Made by a program: the position numbers and the translations under genes
The notes under the pieces: model-generated
What the model was told of the DNA's origin: nothing
The model's database searches: none
What the model saw: the letters and a program-made list of their open reading frames with translations, nothing else
Shown here: one piece after another, positions 8,169-18,450 of the stretch
How the letters are laid out: the number at the start of each line of letters is the position of its first letter
How positions within the stretch are numbered: position 1 is the first letter of the stretch
From: Pseudoxanthomonas sp. YR558
GTDB taxonomy: Bacteria > Pseudomonadota > Gammaproteobacteria > Xanthomonadales > Xanthomonadaceae
Direction: 5' to 3'
NCBI RefSeq assembly: GCF_900116385.1
Contig: NZ_FPCI01000002.1
Coordinates: forward strand, 310,001-374,000
DNA length: 64,000 bases

Positions 8169-10361
8169 TCAGGCAGCGGGAGTGGTGGACGCGGGCGTCG
8201 GCAGACGCAGCGGCAGTTCGCGCAGTCGCTGGCCGGTGAGGGCGAACACGGCGTTGGCGACGGCGGGTGCGATCGGCGGCGTGCCGGGTTCGCCCACGCC
8301 CCCCATCTTCTCGGTGCTCGGCACGATGTGGACCTCCACCTTCGGCATCTCGTTCATCCGGAGCACCTGGTAGTCGTGGAAGTTGGATTCCTGCACCTGG
8401 CCTTCGCGGAGCGTGAGCGCCGAATGCAGCGCCGCGCCCAGGCCGAACGCGATGCCGGATTCCATCTGCGCCTGTACGCCCGCGGGATTGACGGCCACGC
8501 CGCAGTCGATCGCGCACACCACGCGGTGCACGCGGATCTTTCCGTCTTCGATCGACACTTCCGCGGCCTGCGCCACGTAACTGCCGAACGATTCGTGCAC
8601 GGCGATACCGCGGCCGCGACCCTGCGCCGGTGGCGTATTCCAGCCGAACTTCTCCGCGGCCAGGTTCAGCGCCGCGAGGTGGCGGGGATGGTCCTTCAGC
8701 AGCTTGCGCCGGTATTCCACCGGATCCTGGCCCGCGGCATGCGCGAGTTCGTCGACGAAGCTTTCCATGACGAAGCCGTTGACGCTGTGGCCGACCGACC
8801 GCCACCACAGCACCGGGATGCCGGTGACCGGTGAGTGCAGGTCGACACGATGCGCCGGCGTGCCGAGCACGTAGGCCGAATCGGCCACGCCCTCCACCGA
8901 GGTCGCATCGATGCCGTTCTTGACCATCATCGCTTCCATGAAGGTCCCAGCCATGATCGACTGGCCGACCATCACGTGGTGCCAGGCCACCGGGTTGCCG
9001 TCTTTGTCCAGGCCGGCCTTGATCTTCTCGACGAACGCCGAGCGGTAGTAGCCGCCACGCGTGTCGTCTTCGCGCGTCCACACCGTCTTGACCGGCGCCT
9101 TCGCCGCCTTGGCGACTTCGACCGCTTCGGACACCACGTCCGCCGTCGGCGTGGCGCGGCGGCCGAAACCACCGCCCAGGAACGGCGTATGGATGCGGAT
9201 CTTCTCCGGTGGCATGCCGAGGATGCGCGCGGCGCTGTTCTGGTCCAACGTCGGGAACTGCGTGCCGCACCAGATGTCGCACTCGCCGTCGCCGATCTTC
9301 ACCGTGCAGTTCAGCGGCTCCATCGCGGCATGCGCGAGGTAGGGGACGGCGTACTCGGCCTCCAGCGTCTTGGCGGCCTTGGCCAGCGCGCTGCCGACGT
9401 CGCCGGCGCGTGCGGCGACGGCGCCGTCCGTGCGCGCAAGCTGGGAGAACTGCTCGCGCAACGCGGTGCTGTCGAGCTTCGCGTTCGCATCGCCTTCCCA
9501 GACCACCTGCAACGCGTCGCGGCCGAGCTTGGCGGCCCAGTAGTGGTCCGCGATCACCGCCACGCCGCTGGGCACCTGCACCACGTTGCGCACGCCGGCC
9601 ACGGCGCGCGCCTTGGTGGCGTCGAACGATTTCACCTTGCCGCCGAATACCGGCGAACGCAGCACGACCGCGGTGAGCAGGCCTTCGAACTGCACGTCCA
9701 TGCCGAACTTGGCCTTGCCGGTGATCTTCTCCGGCGTATCCAGCCGTTTGGTCGGCTTGCCGATCAGCTTCCAGTCCTTCGGGTCGCGCAGCTTCAACGC
9801 ATCGAGTGCGGGCGGGGTCTGCTTGCCGGCGTCGTTGGCGAGTTCGCCATAGCGCAGCCGCGTAGTGCCGGATATCACCGCGCCGTTCTCGGTGCGCAGC
9901 TCATCGACGGGAACATTCAGTCGCGCGGCCGCCGCCTGCAGCAGCATCGCCCGCGCGGTGGCGCCGGCCTGCCGGTAGCGGTCGAACTCGGACCAGGTGG
10001 TCGTCGAGCCGCCGGTGCCCTGCATGCCGAATACCGGGCTCGTATAGGCCTTGTCGGCCGCACCGTGCTCGACGCGGATCTTCGACCAGTCCGCATCCAG
10101 TTCTTCGGCGATCAGCATCGGCAGCGTGGTCCAGATGCCCTGGCCCATTTCGGCATGCGCGAGCTGCACGGTGATGGTGTCGTCGGCCGCGATGCTGAGG
10201 AACGCATTCGGTACGAACGTGGTGGGCGCGGTCGCCGCGGCCTCCTGGGCCATGGCGAAGCGGCGCGCGCCGGGCACGAGGAAGCCGATCACCAGGCCGC
10301 CGCCGCCGAGTGCGGTGGCGCGCAGGAAGTCGCGGCGCGAGGAAGAGGTTTCGAGGTTCAC
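8169..10361 (-). CDS. Molybdopterin-binding subunit, xanthine-oxidase family (IorB-like)
   Basis: Catalytic subunit of a molybdenum hydroxylase acting on aldehydes or N-heterocycles. 730 residues, the length of the IorB/CoxL-like large subunit lacking FAD and Fe-S domains. A Tat signal is visible near the N-terminus (SSRRDFLRA followed by a Gly/Leu core), so the enzyme is exported folded with its cofactor. Gly-rich motifs of the Mo-cofactor domains occur at [15 protein letters not shown] and [10 protein letters not shown]. The GTG start at 10361 is preceded by GGAGG seven bases upstream and gives the complete Tat signal. The 2Fe-2S subunit precedes it by 55 bases and the cytochrome follows. 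The substrate cannot be read from the sequence. Confidence 0.92.
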   Translation of the reverse strand: MNLETSSSRRDFLRATALGGGGLVIGFLVPGARRFAMAQEAAATAPTTFVPNAFLSIAADDTITVQLAHAEMGQGIWTTLPMLIAEELDADWSKIRVEHGAADKAYTSPVFGMQGTGGSTTTWSEFDRYRQAGATARAMLLQAAAARLNVPVDELRTENGAVISGTTRLRYGELANDAGKQTPPALDALKLRDPKDWKLIGKPTKRLDTPEKITGKAKFGMDVQFEGLLTAVVLRSPVFGGKVKSFDATKARAVAGVRNVVQVPSGVAVIADHYWAAKLGRDALQVVWEGDANAKLDSTALREQFSQLARTDGAVAARAGDVGSALAKAAKTLEAEYAVPYLAHAAMEPLNCTVKIGDGECDIWCGTQFPTLDQNSAARILGMPPEKIRIHTPFLGGGFGRRATPTADVVSEAVEVAKAAKAPVKTVWTREDDTRGGYYRSAFVEKIKAGLDKDGNPVAWHHVMVGQSIMAGTFMEAMMVKNGIDATSVEGVADSAYVLGTPAHRVDLHSPVTGIPVLWWRSVGHSVNGFVMESFVDELAHAAGQDPVEYRRKLLKDHPRHLAALNLAAEKFGWNTPPAQGRGRGIAVHESFGSYVAQAAEVSIEDGKIRVHRVVCAIDCGVAVNPAGVQAQMESGIAFGLGAALHSALTLREGQVQESNFHDYQVLRMNEMPKVEVHIVPSTEKMGGVGEPGTPPIAPAVANAVFALTGQRLRELPLRLPTPASTTPAA

Positions 10362-10416
10362 GGAACAGCCTCCGTCGAACGAGGGGGAAGGCGGCGACCT
10401 GCGTCGCCGCACCGGA

Positions 10417-10872
10417 TCACGCCTTGCCGATGTCGGCGGCGCGATGCACGGCGGCGCGGATGCGCTGGTACGTGCCGCAGCGGCACAGATTGCCGGACAG
10501 CGCCTGGTCGATGTCGGTGTCGGTCGGCGCAGGCACCTTCGCCAGCAACGCCGCGGCCGACATGATCTGGCCGGACTGGCAGTAACCGCACTGGACGACG
10601 TCCAGGTCGGCCCAGGCCTTTTGCACCGGATGCGAGCCGTCGGCCGAGAGGCCTTCGATGGTGGTGATCTTCTTGCCGGCGACGGCCGATGCAGGCGTGA
10701 CGCAGGCGCGCAAGGGTGCGCCGTCGACATGCACCGTGCAGGCACCGCATTGCGCGATGCCGCAGCCGAACTTGGTGCCGGTCAGGCCCATCAGGTCGCG
10801 CAGGACCCAGAGCAGCGGCATGTCATCCGGCGCGTCGACTTCGCGCTCGGCTCCGTTGACGTTCAACTTCAT
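10417..10872 (-). CDS. 2Fe-2S subunit of the molybdenum hydroxylase (IorA-like)
   Basis: 151 residues with the two [2Fe-2S] domains of xanthine-oxidase small subunits: a plant-ferredoxin-type cluster ([17 protein letters not shown], about residues 35-52, last Cys at RACV) and the C-terminal CGYC...CRCG cluster. It has no signal of its own, so it should be co-exported with the Tat-tagged large subunit. AGGAGA lies upstream of the ATG. First gene of the operon 2Fe-2S, Mo subunit, cytochrome; divergently transcribed from the XdhC-like maturation gene across a 169-base shared promoter region. Confidence 0.94.
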   Translation of the reverse strand: MKLNVNGAEREVDAPDDMPLLWVLRDLMGLTGTKFGCGIAQCGACTVHVDGAPLRACVTPASAVAGKKITTIEGLSADGSHPVQKAWADLDVVQCGYCQSGQIMSAAALLAKVPAPTDTDIDQALSGNLCRCGTYQRIRAAVHRAADIGKA

Positions 10873-11041
10873 GGCGTCTCCTGGCGGCGGCGTGGGACCG
10901 GACGACGATACTCCGCGCCTCCGTTGCATGCCAGTGAACGCGCGGGCCGATGCTTGCACGATCCTGCGGCATCGTTGCCCGATGCCCCGACCGGCGCGCC
11001 GGGCGTTGCCTTCGCCCCGCAGCTTGCGCCATCGTGGTGCC

Positions 11042-12001
11042 ATGACGGCCTTCCGCTCCCCGCTCGACGCCTCCGCGCATGCCAGCGACGCCGCCGACGG
11101 CCGCGTGCTGGCCGTGGTGATGGCGACCGAAGGCTCCACTTATGTGCGGGCGGGTGCATTGGCCGTGTTCGGACCGGGCGATGCGCAGCTGGGCTGGCTC
11201 AGCGGTGGATGCCTGGAACCGGAGATCGCGCGTCGTGCGCGGCACGTGGCCGAAGCCGGTGCGCTGGATGCGATGGAGATCGATACGCGCGACGACGAAG
11301 ACCTGTTCGCCGGTTCCGCCATCGGCTGCCGTGGGCGGCTGAGGCTTGCGTTGTTGCCGCTGGACCGCATGCCGGGGTGGGCGCCCGTCGTGCGGACGTG
11401 GTGGAACGGGCAGGGTACGTTGACCCTGCAGGTGACGGCGGAAGGAAACGTGCACGCCGACGCGGGCGACACGAGCCACCAATGGTCGATGCAGCGCCTG
11501 GCAACGGAAGGCGTGGATGCGGCGGGCACGGTGCGGATCGCGCCGCCGCCGCGCGTGGCGATCTTCGGCGCGGGCCCGGAAACGCAGCGGCTGATCGACG
11601 CGCTGCGTCCGCTCGGCTGGCACGTCACCGTGGTCGAGCGACGCGCGCGCTGGATTCCCGATACCGATATCGCCGACGCGTGGCTGATGCAGCCGCCGGC
11701 CGATGCGTTGCAAAGCACGAAACCCGCACCCGATGCCGCGTTGGTGATGCACCACCATTTCGAGCACGACCGTGAAGCGCTGGAGGCACTGGCGCATACC
11801 GACATTCCCTTCATCGGCCTGCTTGGCCCAGTGCGGCGACGCGAGGATCTGCTGCGCGTGTTGCCGGCTTCGCTGCATGCCACGTTGTTGTCCCGCCTGC
11901 GTTCGCCGATCGGCTTGAAGCTGGGCGGCCACGGCCCCGAAGCCATCGCGCTGAGCATCGCCGCGCAGTTGCAGGCGTGGCACCACGGCGAGGCGTCGTG
12001 A
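11042..12001 (+). CDS. XdhC/CoxI-family Mo-cofactor insertion factor
   Basis: 319 residues. XdhC proteins bind molybdenum cofactor, promote its sulfuration and deliver it to xanthine-oxidase-family enzymes. The N-terminal XdhC/CoxI domain (about 15-80, with [13 protein letters not shown]) and the C-terminal Rossmann-like domain ([14 protein letters not shown], about 175-300) are both present. It is divergent from the hydroxylase subunits and overlaps the MocA-like gene (GTGA), so it very likely serves that enzyme. No strong Shine-Dalgarno sequence; the start was chosen from family length. Confidence 0.9.
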   Translation: MTAFRSPLDASAHASDAADGRVLAVVMATEGSTYVRAGALAVFGPGDAQLGWLSGGCLEPEIARRARHVAEAGALDAMEIDTRDDEDLFAGSAIGCRGRLRLALLPLDRMPGWAPVVRTWWNGQGTLTLQVTAEGNVHADAGDTSHQWSMQRLATEGVDAAGTVRIAPPPRVAIFGAGPETQRLIDALRPLGWHVTVVERRARWIPDTDIADAWLMQPPADALQSTKPAPDAALVMHHHFEHDREALEALAHTDIPFIGLLGPVRRREDLLRVLPASLHATLLSRLRSPIGLKLGGHGPEAIALSIAAQLQAWHHGEAS

Positions 12002-12603
12002 CGTCGCCGTTGGTCGCGGTGGTGCTGGCGGCAGGCGGCAGCACGCGGTTGGGCCGGCCGAAGCAACTGCTGACGCGCGACGGCGAGACGCTGGTGCATC
12101 GCGCGGCGCGGCTGGCGTTGGCATCCGGTGCTTCGCGCGTGCTGGTGATCGTCGGTGCATACGCAGGCGACGTCGTTGCCGCGGTGCGCGACCTGCCGGT
12201 GGAATGCGTGGTCAACGCAAAATGGAGTGAGGGCCTGGCAGGAAGCGTACGCATCGCGGTCGATGCGCTTGCCCCCCATGATCACGCGACGCTGCTGCTC
12301 ACCTGCGATCAGCCGGCGCTGGATGTCGCATACCTTCACGCGCTGCAGGAGGCCTCTCGTCGAGCGCCGTCGGGTTCTGCCGCGACACGTTTCGGCGACC
12401 GCGTGGGCGTGCCCGCGGTCGTGGCGCCGACGATGCTGCACGCCGCACTGGCCGTGCAGGGAGACCGCGGCCTGCGCGATGCACTGAATGCCGCGGGTGC
12501 CGACGTCATCGCCTGCGATGCACCGGATCTCGGGGTCGATATCGATACGCCGGAGGATCTCGCGGCGGCGGTGGCGCGGGGGTGGCTCGATCCGCTGGCG
12601 TGA
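11998..12603 (+). CDS. MocA-like molybdenum cofactor nucleotidyltransferase
   Basis: 201 residues of the MobA/MocA fold. The nucleotide-binding signature VVLAAGGSTRLGRPKQLL is at the N-terminus and DVDTPEDL-like Asp residues (VDIDTPEDL) at the C-terminus. It should transfer CMP (MocA) or GMP to molybdopterin; MocA-type CTP specificity is favoured because partners of the xanthine-oxidase family use MCD. The GTG at 11998 overlaps the XdhC-like stop (GTGA). A GTG at 11977 is an alternative that adds seven residues. Confidence 0.85.
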   Translation: MTSPLVAVVLAAGGSTRLGRPKQLLTRDGETLVHRAARLALASGASRVLVIVGAYAGDVVAAVRDLPVECVVNAKWSEGLAGSVRIAVDALAPHDHATLLLTCDQPALDVAYLHALQEASRRAPSGSAATRFGDRVGVPAVVAPTMLHAALAVQGDRGLRDALNAAGADVIACDAPDLGVDIDTPEDLAAAVARGWLDPLA

Positions 12604-12604
12604 C

Positions 12605-12632
12605 GAGGGTGCCGGCAGGCGCCGGCACCCTT
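12605..12632. terminator. Bidirectional terminator-like hairpin between convergent genes
   Basis: An 11-bp perfect stem (12606-12616 with 12621-12631) and a 4-base loop fill most of the 38-base gap between the MocA-like gene and the convergent permease. No T-run, but the placement is right for shared termination. Confidence 0.55.
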
Positions 12633-12641
12633 CGACGGACG

Positions 12642-13952
12642 TCAGATCGCGCGCAGGGCCTGCGTAATCGGGAGGCGCGCCGCACGCAAGGCCGGGAACA
12701 GTCCGCCGACCAGGCCGATGCCCAGCGCCCACTTCAGCCCGCTCCACAGCAGTTCCGGCGTGACCTTGAACTGGAACACCACCTGACTGAAGTTGCTGCC
12801 CAGCGTGGCCACGCTGTAGCCGTTGAACACGACCCAAGCGATCAACCCGCCGAGCAGGCCGCCCAGCAGCGCCAGCAACATCGTCTCCAGCATCACCGCC
12901 ATCACCACCGGCACGCCGCGAAAACCGATCGCCCGCATCGTGGCGATCTCGCGCGCACGTCCGGCGACGGCGGCGTACATGGTGTTGAGCGCGCCGAACA
13001 CCGCGCCGATCGCCATGATGGTGCCGATGACCGTGCCGAGCACCTTGATCAGCGTATTGAGGCCCGTCGACTGCTTGGTGTAGTAGTCGCGCGTGGTCAG
13101 TACATCCAGCTTCAGGCGGGGGTCGTTCTCCATCGCCTGCTTGAACTGATCGAAGCCCGCCTTGCCTTCGGTGCGCACCGTGACGGACTGGTAGGCGCGA
13201 CGGTCGTACGCCGATGACAGCGTGTCGATGTCGGTCCACAACTCCGAGTCGTGCGCGTCGCCGGACGCGAACACGCCGACCACCGTCCACTCCTGGTTGC
13301 CCAGTTTCAGCGTCTTGCCGACCTCGAGGCCACGATACTGTCCCTTCGCGCCCTTGCCGACCACGATCTCGCGTACGCCGACGTTGAACTTGCGGCCTTC
13401 GATCAGCTTCACCTGCGGACGGATCGACCACGCGGCTTCGCTGACGCCGCGGAACTGCGCGTTGGCATCCTCGCCGGTGCTGGCCGTCGGCAGGTTCACG
13501 ATCTGCGAAAGTTCCGGCGACAGCAGCGCGCGACCGTCCTTGCCCTTGGCGACGCCGGCCAGCGTGGAGATCAGCGGTACCTGATCGCGACTGATGACGG
13601 AATTGGTCTCCGCCTGCGACCCGCCGCGCAGCACGATGGCGGTGTCTTCACCGCCGGTCTGCTTGAGCGTGGCCGAAAAGCCTTCGCCCATCGCCAACAT
13701 CGCGACCAGCACGCCCACCACACCAGCGATGCCGACCACGATCACCGAGGACGCGCCCCAGCGCTGCGGCAGGCTGGCGATGCCGATCTTCGCGGCCTCC
13801 AGCGACAGCCGCCCACTGCGGGTGAGGAACAGCCACAGCGCCAGCACCACCGCCACGCCGGCGATGACGTACCACGGCGACATGATCCAGGCCCCCAGGC
13901 CCACGACCAGCAGCACGACGGAGAGGAGGTTGCCCAACCATTGCTTCTTCAT
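12642..13952 (-). CDS. MacB-like ABC transporter permease (second)
   Basis: 436 residues. Two N-terminal membrane helices (LLSVVLLVVGLGAWIM and WYVIAGVAVVLALWLFL), another near residue 70, a large periplasmic (MacB core) domain, and a C-terminal FtsX-type domain with three helices ending in the LRAARLPITQALRAI motif. Permease of a tripartite-like or lipoprotein-type ABC exporter. AGGAGA precedes the ATG; the gene starts 13 bases after the preceding permease stop. Last gene of the adaptor-ATPase-permease-permease operon. Confidence 0.88.
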   Translation of the reverse strand: MKKQWLGNLLSVVLLVVGLGAWIMSPWYVIAGVAVVLALWLFLTRSGRLSLEAAKIGIASLPQRWGASSVIVVGIAGVVGVLVAMLAMGEGFSATLKQTGGEDTAIVLRGGSQAETNSVISRDQVPLISTLAGVAKGKDGRALLSPELSQIVNLPTASTGEDANAQFRGVSEAAWSIRPQVKLIEGRKFNVGVREIVVGKGAKGQYRGLEVGKTLKLGNQEWTVVGVFASGDAHDSELWTDIDTLSSAYDRRAYQSVTVRTEGKAGFDQFKQAMENDPRLKLDVLTTRDYYTKQSTGLNTLIKVLGTVIGTIMAIGAVFGALNTMYAAVAGRAREIATMRAIGFRGVPVVMAVMLETMLLALLGGLLGGLIAWVVFNGYSVATLGSNFSQVVFQFKVTPELLWSGLKWALGIGLVGGLFPALRAARLPITQALRAI

Positions 13953-13965
13953 GTCATGTCTCCTG

Positions 13966-15126
13966 TCAGCGGCCGGCCAGTGCATCGACGATCTTCAACC
14001 GCATCGCGCGGGTCGCCGGCAACGCGCCGACGATCAGGCCGATCGCCACCATCAGACCCAAGCCCACGGCCCAGGTCTGGGCGGGGATGGTCGGTAGCGC
14101 GATCATGCCGTTGCTGGCGCCGCTGACCACCGGAATGATGGCCGAGGCGATCGCCATGCCCAGCACGCCACCCAGCACGATCAGCAGCACCGATTCCACC
14201 AGTACCAGCACCAGCACGGTGCCGTTGGTGAAACCCAGCGTCTTCAGGACCGCCAGTTCCGGGATGCGCTCACGCACCGCCTGCGCCATCGTGTTGCCGG
14301 TCAGCAGCAGCAAGGTGAAGAACACCGCCGCCATGATCGCGGTGACGATCAGGCCGATGTCGGCGAACTGCTTGGCGAAGGATTGGTTGAAGGCCTGCTC
14401 GGTCTGCGTCTTGGTCTCGTGCGCGGAGTTGGCGGAGATCGCATCGATCGCGTTGGCCACGCGGGTGGCGTGGTTCACGTTGTCCAGCTTCACCATGTAC
14501 CAGCCGATCTGGCCGTTGACGTACTGGTTGGCCTCGTCGAAGTACTTCCAGTGGAACAGCAACTGGTTCTCTTCGCCCTTGCGCTTGCTGTCGGACAGTT
14601 TGAACGTGCCGCGCAACGTCAACGGCCACGCATTGCTGCCGTCCTTCTGGGGGAAGATGGTCGCCTGCAGCGGGATGGTGTCGCCGATCTTCCAGCCGAA
14701 GCGCTTGGCCAGGTTCTCGCCGACGATGGCGCCGGTGCGATCGGCTTCCCAGGCCTTGAGTTGCGCAGGATCGATGATGTACTCCGGATACATGTCCATG
14801 TAGCCAGGGCCGACCGAGAAGTTGGGGAAGAAGTTCTTCGGGTCTTTGTAGATGCCGCCGAACCAGGCGGCATAGGCGCTCTTCTTCACGCCGGGCGTCG
14901 CATCGATGCGGCCCAGCAGGCTGTACGGCAGCATCTGCGTGATCGACAGGCGCGACGCGACCACCAGGCGGTCCGCGCCGGCGACGCTGCCGCCGGAGTT
15001 GAACGCCACGCGCACCGAGTCGAGCAGGCCGAACAGCAGGAAGGCCGCGACCACCGACAACAGCGTCAACGACGTCCGCGTCTTGCTGCGGAACAGCGCC
15101 GACCAGATCAACGAGAAATATTTCAT
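13966..15126 (-). CDS. MacB-like ABC transporter permease (first)
   Basis: 386 residues with one N-terminal helix ([17 protein letters not shown]), a periplasmic domain of about 230 residues, and three C-terminal helices of the FtsX domain. The cytoplasmic motif [12 protein letters not shown] and the end [17 protein letters not shown] are typical of MacB-type permeases. It pairs with the second permease as a heterodimer; the ATPase is 13 bases upstream in the operon. Confidence 0.9.
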   Translation of the reverse strand: MKYFSLIWSALFRSKTRTSLTLLSVVAAFLLFGLLDSVRVAFNSGGSVAGADRLVVASRLSITQMLPYSLLGRIDATPGVKKSAYAAWFGGIYKDPKNFFPNFSVGPGYMDMYPEYIIDPAQLKAWEADRTGAIVGENLAKRFGWKIGDTIPLQATIFPQKDGSNAWPLTLRGTFKLSDSKRKGEENQLLFHWKYFDEANQYVNGQIGWYMVKLDNVNHATRVANAIDAISANSAHETKTQTEQAFNQSFAKQFADIGLIVTAIMAAVFFTLLLLTGNTMAQAVRERIPELAVLKTLGFTNGTVLVLVLVESVLLIVLGGVLGMAIASAIIPVVSGASNGMIALPTIPAQTWAVGLGLMVAIGLIVGALPATRAMRLKIVDALAGR

Positions 15127-15139
15127 GTCCGTCTCCGGA

Positions 15140-15832
15140 TCAGTGCGCGGCGGCCGGGGCGTCGACCAGTTCGCCCTTGTCCAAATGGATGGTGTGGGTG
15201 GCGTATTCGGCCGCCTTCGGGTCGTGCGTGACCATGATGATGGTCTTGCCGTGCTCGCGATTGAGCATCTTCAACAGGTTGAGGATCTCTTCGGCCGAAT
15301 GGCGGTCCAGGTCGCCGGTGGGCTCGTCGCAGATCAGGAAGGTCGGGTCGGAAACGATCGCGCGGGCGATCGCCACGCGCTGCTGCTGGCCGCCGGACAG
15401 TTCGTTCGGGCGGTGCGATCCGCGGTCGGCCAGGCCGACCAGCTGCAACGCGATTTCCGCATTGCGCTTGCGCTGCGCGGCGCCGAGCTTGGTCAGCAGC
15501 AGCGGCAGTTCGACATTGCGCTGCGCGGTCAGCGTCGGCATCAGGTTGTAGAACTGGAAGACGAAGCCGACGTGCGAACTGCGCCAGTGCGCCAGCTGTC
15601 CGTCGTTCATCCGGTCGATGCGCTGGCCCTCGATCTCGATCTCGCCGCCGGACGGCGTGTCCAGGCCGCCGATGAGGTTCAGCAGGGTGGTCTTGCCCGA
15701 GCCGGACGGGCCCATCAGCGCGACGAAATCGCCGTGCGGGATATCCAGGTCGATCCCGTGCAGCACCTGCACCTTTTCGGGGCCGCGCTGGTAGGTCTTG
15801 GTGACGTTGCGGATGGAAACCAGGGAAGACAT
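15140..15832 (-). CDS. ABC exporter ATPase (MacB/LolD type)
   Basis: 230 residues, a single nucleotide-binding domain. Walker [10 protein letters not shown], signature LSGGQQQR, Walker [13 protein letters not shown], and the H-loop MVTHDPK are all intact. Drives the two MacB-like permeases encoded downstream. The adaptor gene lies 198 bases upstream on the same strand; that gap has no gene and could hold an internal promoter. Confidence 0.94.
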   Translation of the reverse strand: MSSLVSIRNVTKTYQRGPEKVQVLHGIDLDIPHGDFVALMGPSGSGKTTLLNLIGGLDTPSGGEIEIEGQRIDRMNDGQLAHWRSSHVGFVFQFYNLMPTLTAQRNVELPLLLTKLGAAQRKRNAEIALQLVGLADRGSHRPNELSGGQQQRVAIARAIVSDPTFLICDEPTGDLDRHSAEEILNLLKMLNREHGKTIIMVTHDPKAAEYATHTIHLDKGELVDAPAAAH

Positions 15833-16030
15833 CGGCAGGATCCTTGTTGGAGACGGGAAGGCGAACGGCGATGCTGCGGTTCAAACAGGGCGGATCCCGT
15901 CCTCGATGGACACGGGCCACCCATCGGGACGACGGAGGGCGTCGCCCGGGATCGACAGGCGCCGGTGGGGCGGCGCCGGGTGTTTGGTGGTTCGCCGCGG
16001 TGAGGCCATCCTCACGCGGCGCCTTGCGGC

Positions 16031-17272
16031 TTACTCGGTGTCTTCGGCCAGCACGACCTTGGCACCGTCCTTCAGTTCGGCGGGAGGGTCCAGCACGAGG
16101 GTCTCGCCCGGCGCCAGCCCATCGGTCACGTGCACGTCGTCGCCCAGCTTGCCGGCGACCTTGAGCGCGCGCTGCTCCACGGTGTCCTCGTCGCCGACGA
16201 CGAAGGCGACCTGCGCGCCGCCGCGCTCGACCACCGCGGCCCCCGGCGCACGCACGCCCTTGGGCTGCTCGGCCTGCTGCGGCTTGGCCGCTTCCAGGAA
16301 GCTGACCCGCACGCCCATGTCCGGGACGATCCGTGCGTCCTTGCTGTTCAACGCCACGCGCACCTTCACCGTGGCCTTGCTGCGGTCGGCGGTGGGAATG
16401 ATGGCGATCACCTCGCCGGGGATCTGCCAGTCGGGATAAGCGTTCAGCGTGGCCTGGATCGGCATCTTGGGCTGCACGCGGCCGATGAAGGACTCGTTGA
16501 CCTCCACTTCCACTTCCAGCGAGTCCATGTCGACGATGGTGCCGATGCCGGTGCGGGTGAAGCCGCCGGTGGCCAGCGGCGACACGATCTCGCCGGGCTG
16601 CGCGGCCTTGGCGATCACCACGCCGGCGAACGGCGCGCGGACGATGGTGTTGTCCACGCCGTTGTCGGAAATCGCCAGGCTGCGGCTAGCCACGGTGACG
16701 TTGCGTTGTGCGGCCTGCATCTGCGCACGCAGGGCGTCGCGGGTGGCGACGGCCTGGTCGTACTGCGAGCGGGCGACCAGTTGTTGCTGCACCAGCGAGG
16801 ACAAACGGCGCGCATTGGCTTCGGCTTCGGTGAGCTGCGCCTGCACATTCGCCACCTGCGAGCGCGCCGACTCGACCTGGGCCTGCGACAGCGCACGACT
16901 CGCGTCGGCATCGACAGGGTCGAGCGTGGCCATCACCTGGCCGGCCTCGACCTTCATGCCTTCTTCGATCAGCACTTCGCGCACCTTGCCGGTGATCTTG
17001 GCCGACACCGTGGCCATGCGCCGCGCGACCACATAGCCGGACGCGTCCAGCACGGACGAGGACGCGCTGCCATTGCCCATCGCCACGGTCGGTGCGGTGC
17101 GCACTTCGATCGGCTTCTCGCGGCCGAAGAACGCCCAGCCCGCCGCGGCCAGCGCCAGCAGCACGACGACCACGCCCAGGGTGATCCACAGGCCGCGGCG
17201 CGACCGGGGTTCAGGCGGCGGCGCCTTGCGGTCGATGCGGAGTTCCTTCAGCAAGTCGGCAGACGTATTCAT
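16031..17272 (-). CDS. Periplasmic adaptor (HlyD/MacA family)
   Basis: 413 residues. One N-terminal membrane helix (LWITLGVVVVLLALAAAGW, about 27-48), lipoyl-like halves (TGKVREVLIEEGMKVEAGQV and IVRAPFAGVVIAKAAQPGEI), a helical hairpin between them (about 120-195), and beta-barrel and membrane-proximal domains after it. It links the ABC permeases to an outer-membrane channel. First gene of the minus-strand exporter operon and divergent from the ABC-2 exporter operon across a 245-base region. Confidence 0.9.
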   Translation of the reverse strand: MNTSADLLKELRIDRKAPPPEPRSRRGLWITLGVVVVLLALAAAGWAFFGREKPIEVRTAPTVAMGNGSASSSVLDASGYVVARRMATVSAKITGKVREVLIEEGMKVEAGQVMATLDPVDADASRALSQAQVESARSQVANVQAQLTEAEANARRLSSLVQQQLVARSQYDQAVATRDALRAQMQAAQRNVTVASRSLAISDNGVDNTIVRAPFAGVVIAKAAQPGEIVSPLATGGFTRTGIGTIVDMDSLEVEVEVNESFIGRVQPKMPIQATLNAYPDWQIPGEVIAIIPTADRSKATVKVRVALNSKDARIVPDMGVRVSFLEAAKPQQAEQPKGVRAPGAAVVERGGAQVAFVVGDEDTVEQRALKVAGKLGDDVHVTDGLAPGETLVLDPPAELKDGAKVVLAEDTE

Positions 17273-17422
17273 GCGTATCCAGACGGTGAATGCGGGAAAG
17301 TGTGACCAGCAAGGGTAACGGAAGCCTAGTTGCCGGAAGTCACTTCATGCAGGAACCGGCGGATCCGGGTGTAGCGGGGCCGGGACGGTGCGCATCATGG
17401 CCGCGGCCGGTGGCATGGCCCA

Positions 17423-17436
17423 GTGACAACTGTCAC
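17423..17436. promoter_or_regulatory. Inverted-repeat operator candidate between the two ABC exporter operons
   Basis: GTGACA and TGTCAC arms around a two-base centre, 82 bases before the ABC-2 ATPase start and inside the 245-base divergent promoter region. NarL/DesR-type regulators often bind such short dyads; the regulator at 20613 in the same operon is the natural candidate. Inference from position and symmetry only. Confidence 0.35.
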
Positions 17437-17517
17437 CTGATTCGCCTGAGGGGCGCCACTGATCACGGGCGGGGCGGCGGCGCAGGCTGTGTCCATCTTC
17501 CGACAAGGCCCCTTGGC

Positions 17518-18450
17518 ATGGACATGGCGACCCTTCCTTCCCACCCGCTCGCCCGGCTGCGCGGCGTGCGCCACCAGTATGGCCGCACGCTGGCGCTCGA
17601 TGGCCTGGACCTGGCGCTGCCCGCCGGCCAGGTGCTCGCGCTGCTCGGCCCCAACGGGGCCGGCAAGACCACCGCGATCAGCCTGCTGCTGGGCCTGCAG
17701 CGTCCGCAGGCGGGGCAGGCGGAGCTGTTCGGCCAGCCGCCGCAGGACCTGGCCGCGCGCCGTCGCGTCGGGGTGATGCTGCAGACGGCGGCCGTGCCGG
17801 ACACGCTGAAGGTGCGCGAGCTGATCGACCTGACGCGCAGCTACTACCCGCGTCCGCGCAGCGTCGCCGACTGCATGGCGTTGGCGGGCTTGGACGGGCT
17901 GATGGACCGCCGCTACGGCCAGCTGTCCGGCGGGCAGCAGCGGCGCGTGCAGTTCGCGCTGGCGGTCTGCGGCCGGCCCGAGCTGCTGTTCCTCGACGAA
18001 CCCACCACCGGCCTGGACATCGATGCGCGGCAGACGCTGTGGAAGGCGATCCGCGAACTGAGCGCGCAAGGGTGCGCGGTGCTGCTCACCACGCACTACC
18101 TGGAAGAAGCCGAAGCACTCGCCGACCGCGTCGTGGTGGTTAACCACGGACGCGTCGTCGCCGAAGGCACCGTGGCCGAGGTGCGCGCGCACGTCGCGCA
18201 GCGGCGCATCCGCTGCAGCACCACGCTGCCGGCGGCGCTGGTGCAAGGCTGGCCGGGCGTGCAGCTCGCCCAGCACGACGGCGAGCGCCTGGACATCGTC
18301 GTCGACGCCGCCGAGCCCGTCGTCCGTCGCCTGCTGGCCGAAGACCCGGCGCTCACCGAACTGGAAGTGCAGCGCGCCGGCCTGGCCGACGCCTTCCTCG
18401 CGCTGACCCGCGATGCCACCGCCCCCGACCTGCACAAGGAAGCCGCCTGA
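17518..18450 (+). CDS. ABC-2 exporter ATPase
   Basis: 310 residues. Walker A GPNGAGKTT (about 43-51), signature LSGGQQRR, Walker B LLFLDEPTTGLD and the H-loop TTHYLEEAEAL are intact. The C-terminal 80 residues form the extra domain seen in drug/antibiotic-export ATPases (CcmA/DrrA class). The stop overlaps the permease ATG by one base. Genes follow in the order ATPase, permease, histidine kinase, response regulator, an arrangement typical of a self-regulated exporter such as the DesK/LnrJK systems. Confidence 0.93.
   Translation: MDMATLPSHPLARLRGVRHQYGRTLALDGLDLALPAGQVLALLGPNGAGKTTAISLLLGLQRPQAGQAELFGQPPQDLAARRRVGVMLQTAAVPDTLKVRELIDLTRSYYPRPRSVADCMALAGLDGLMDRRYGQLSGGQQRRVQFALAVCGRPELLFLDEPTTGLDIDARQTLWKAIRELSAQGCAVLLTTHYLEEAEALADRVVVVNHGRVVAEGTVAEVRAHVAQRRIRCSTTLPAALVQGWPGVQLAQHDGERLDIVVDAAEPVVRRLLAEDPALTELEVQRAGLADAFLALTRDATAPDLHKEAA

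Noticed and set aside
8835..10565. Plus-strand frame of about 570 codons
   Set aside because: Opposite the molybdopterin subunit; no domain motifs and Arg/Ala-biased composition.
11140..13431. Minus-strand frame of about 760 codons
   Set aside because: Overlaps four convincing genes (XdhC, MocA, permease) in other frames; no start signal or domain.
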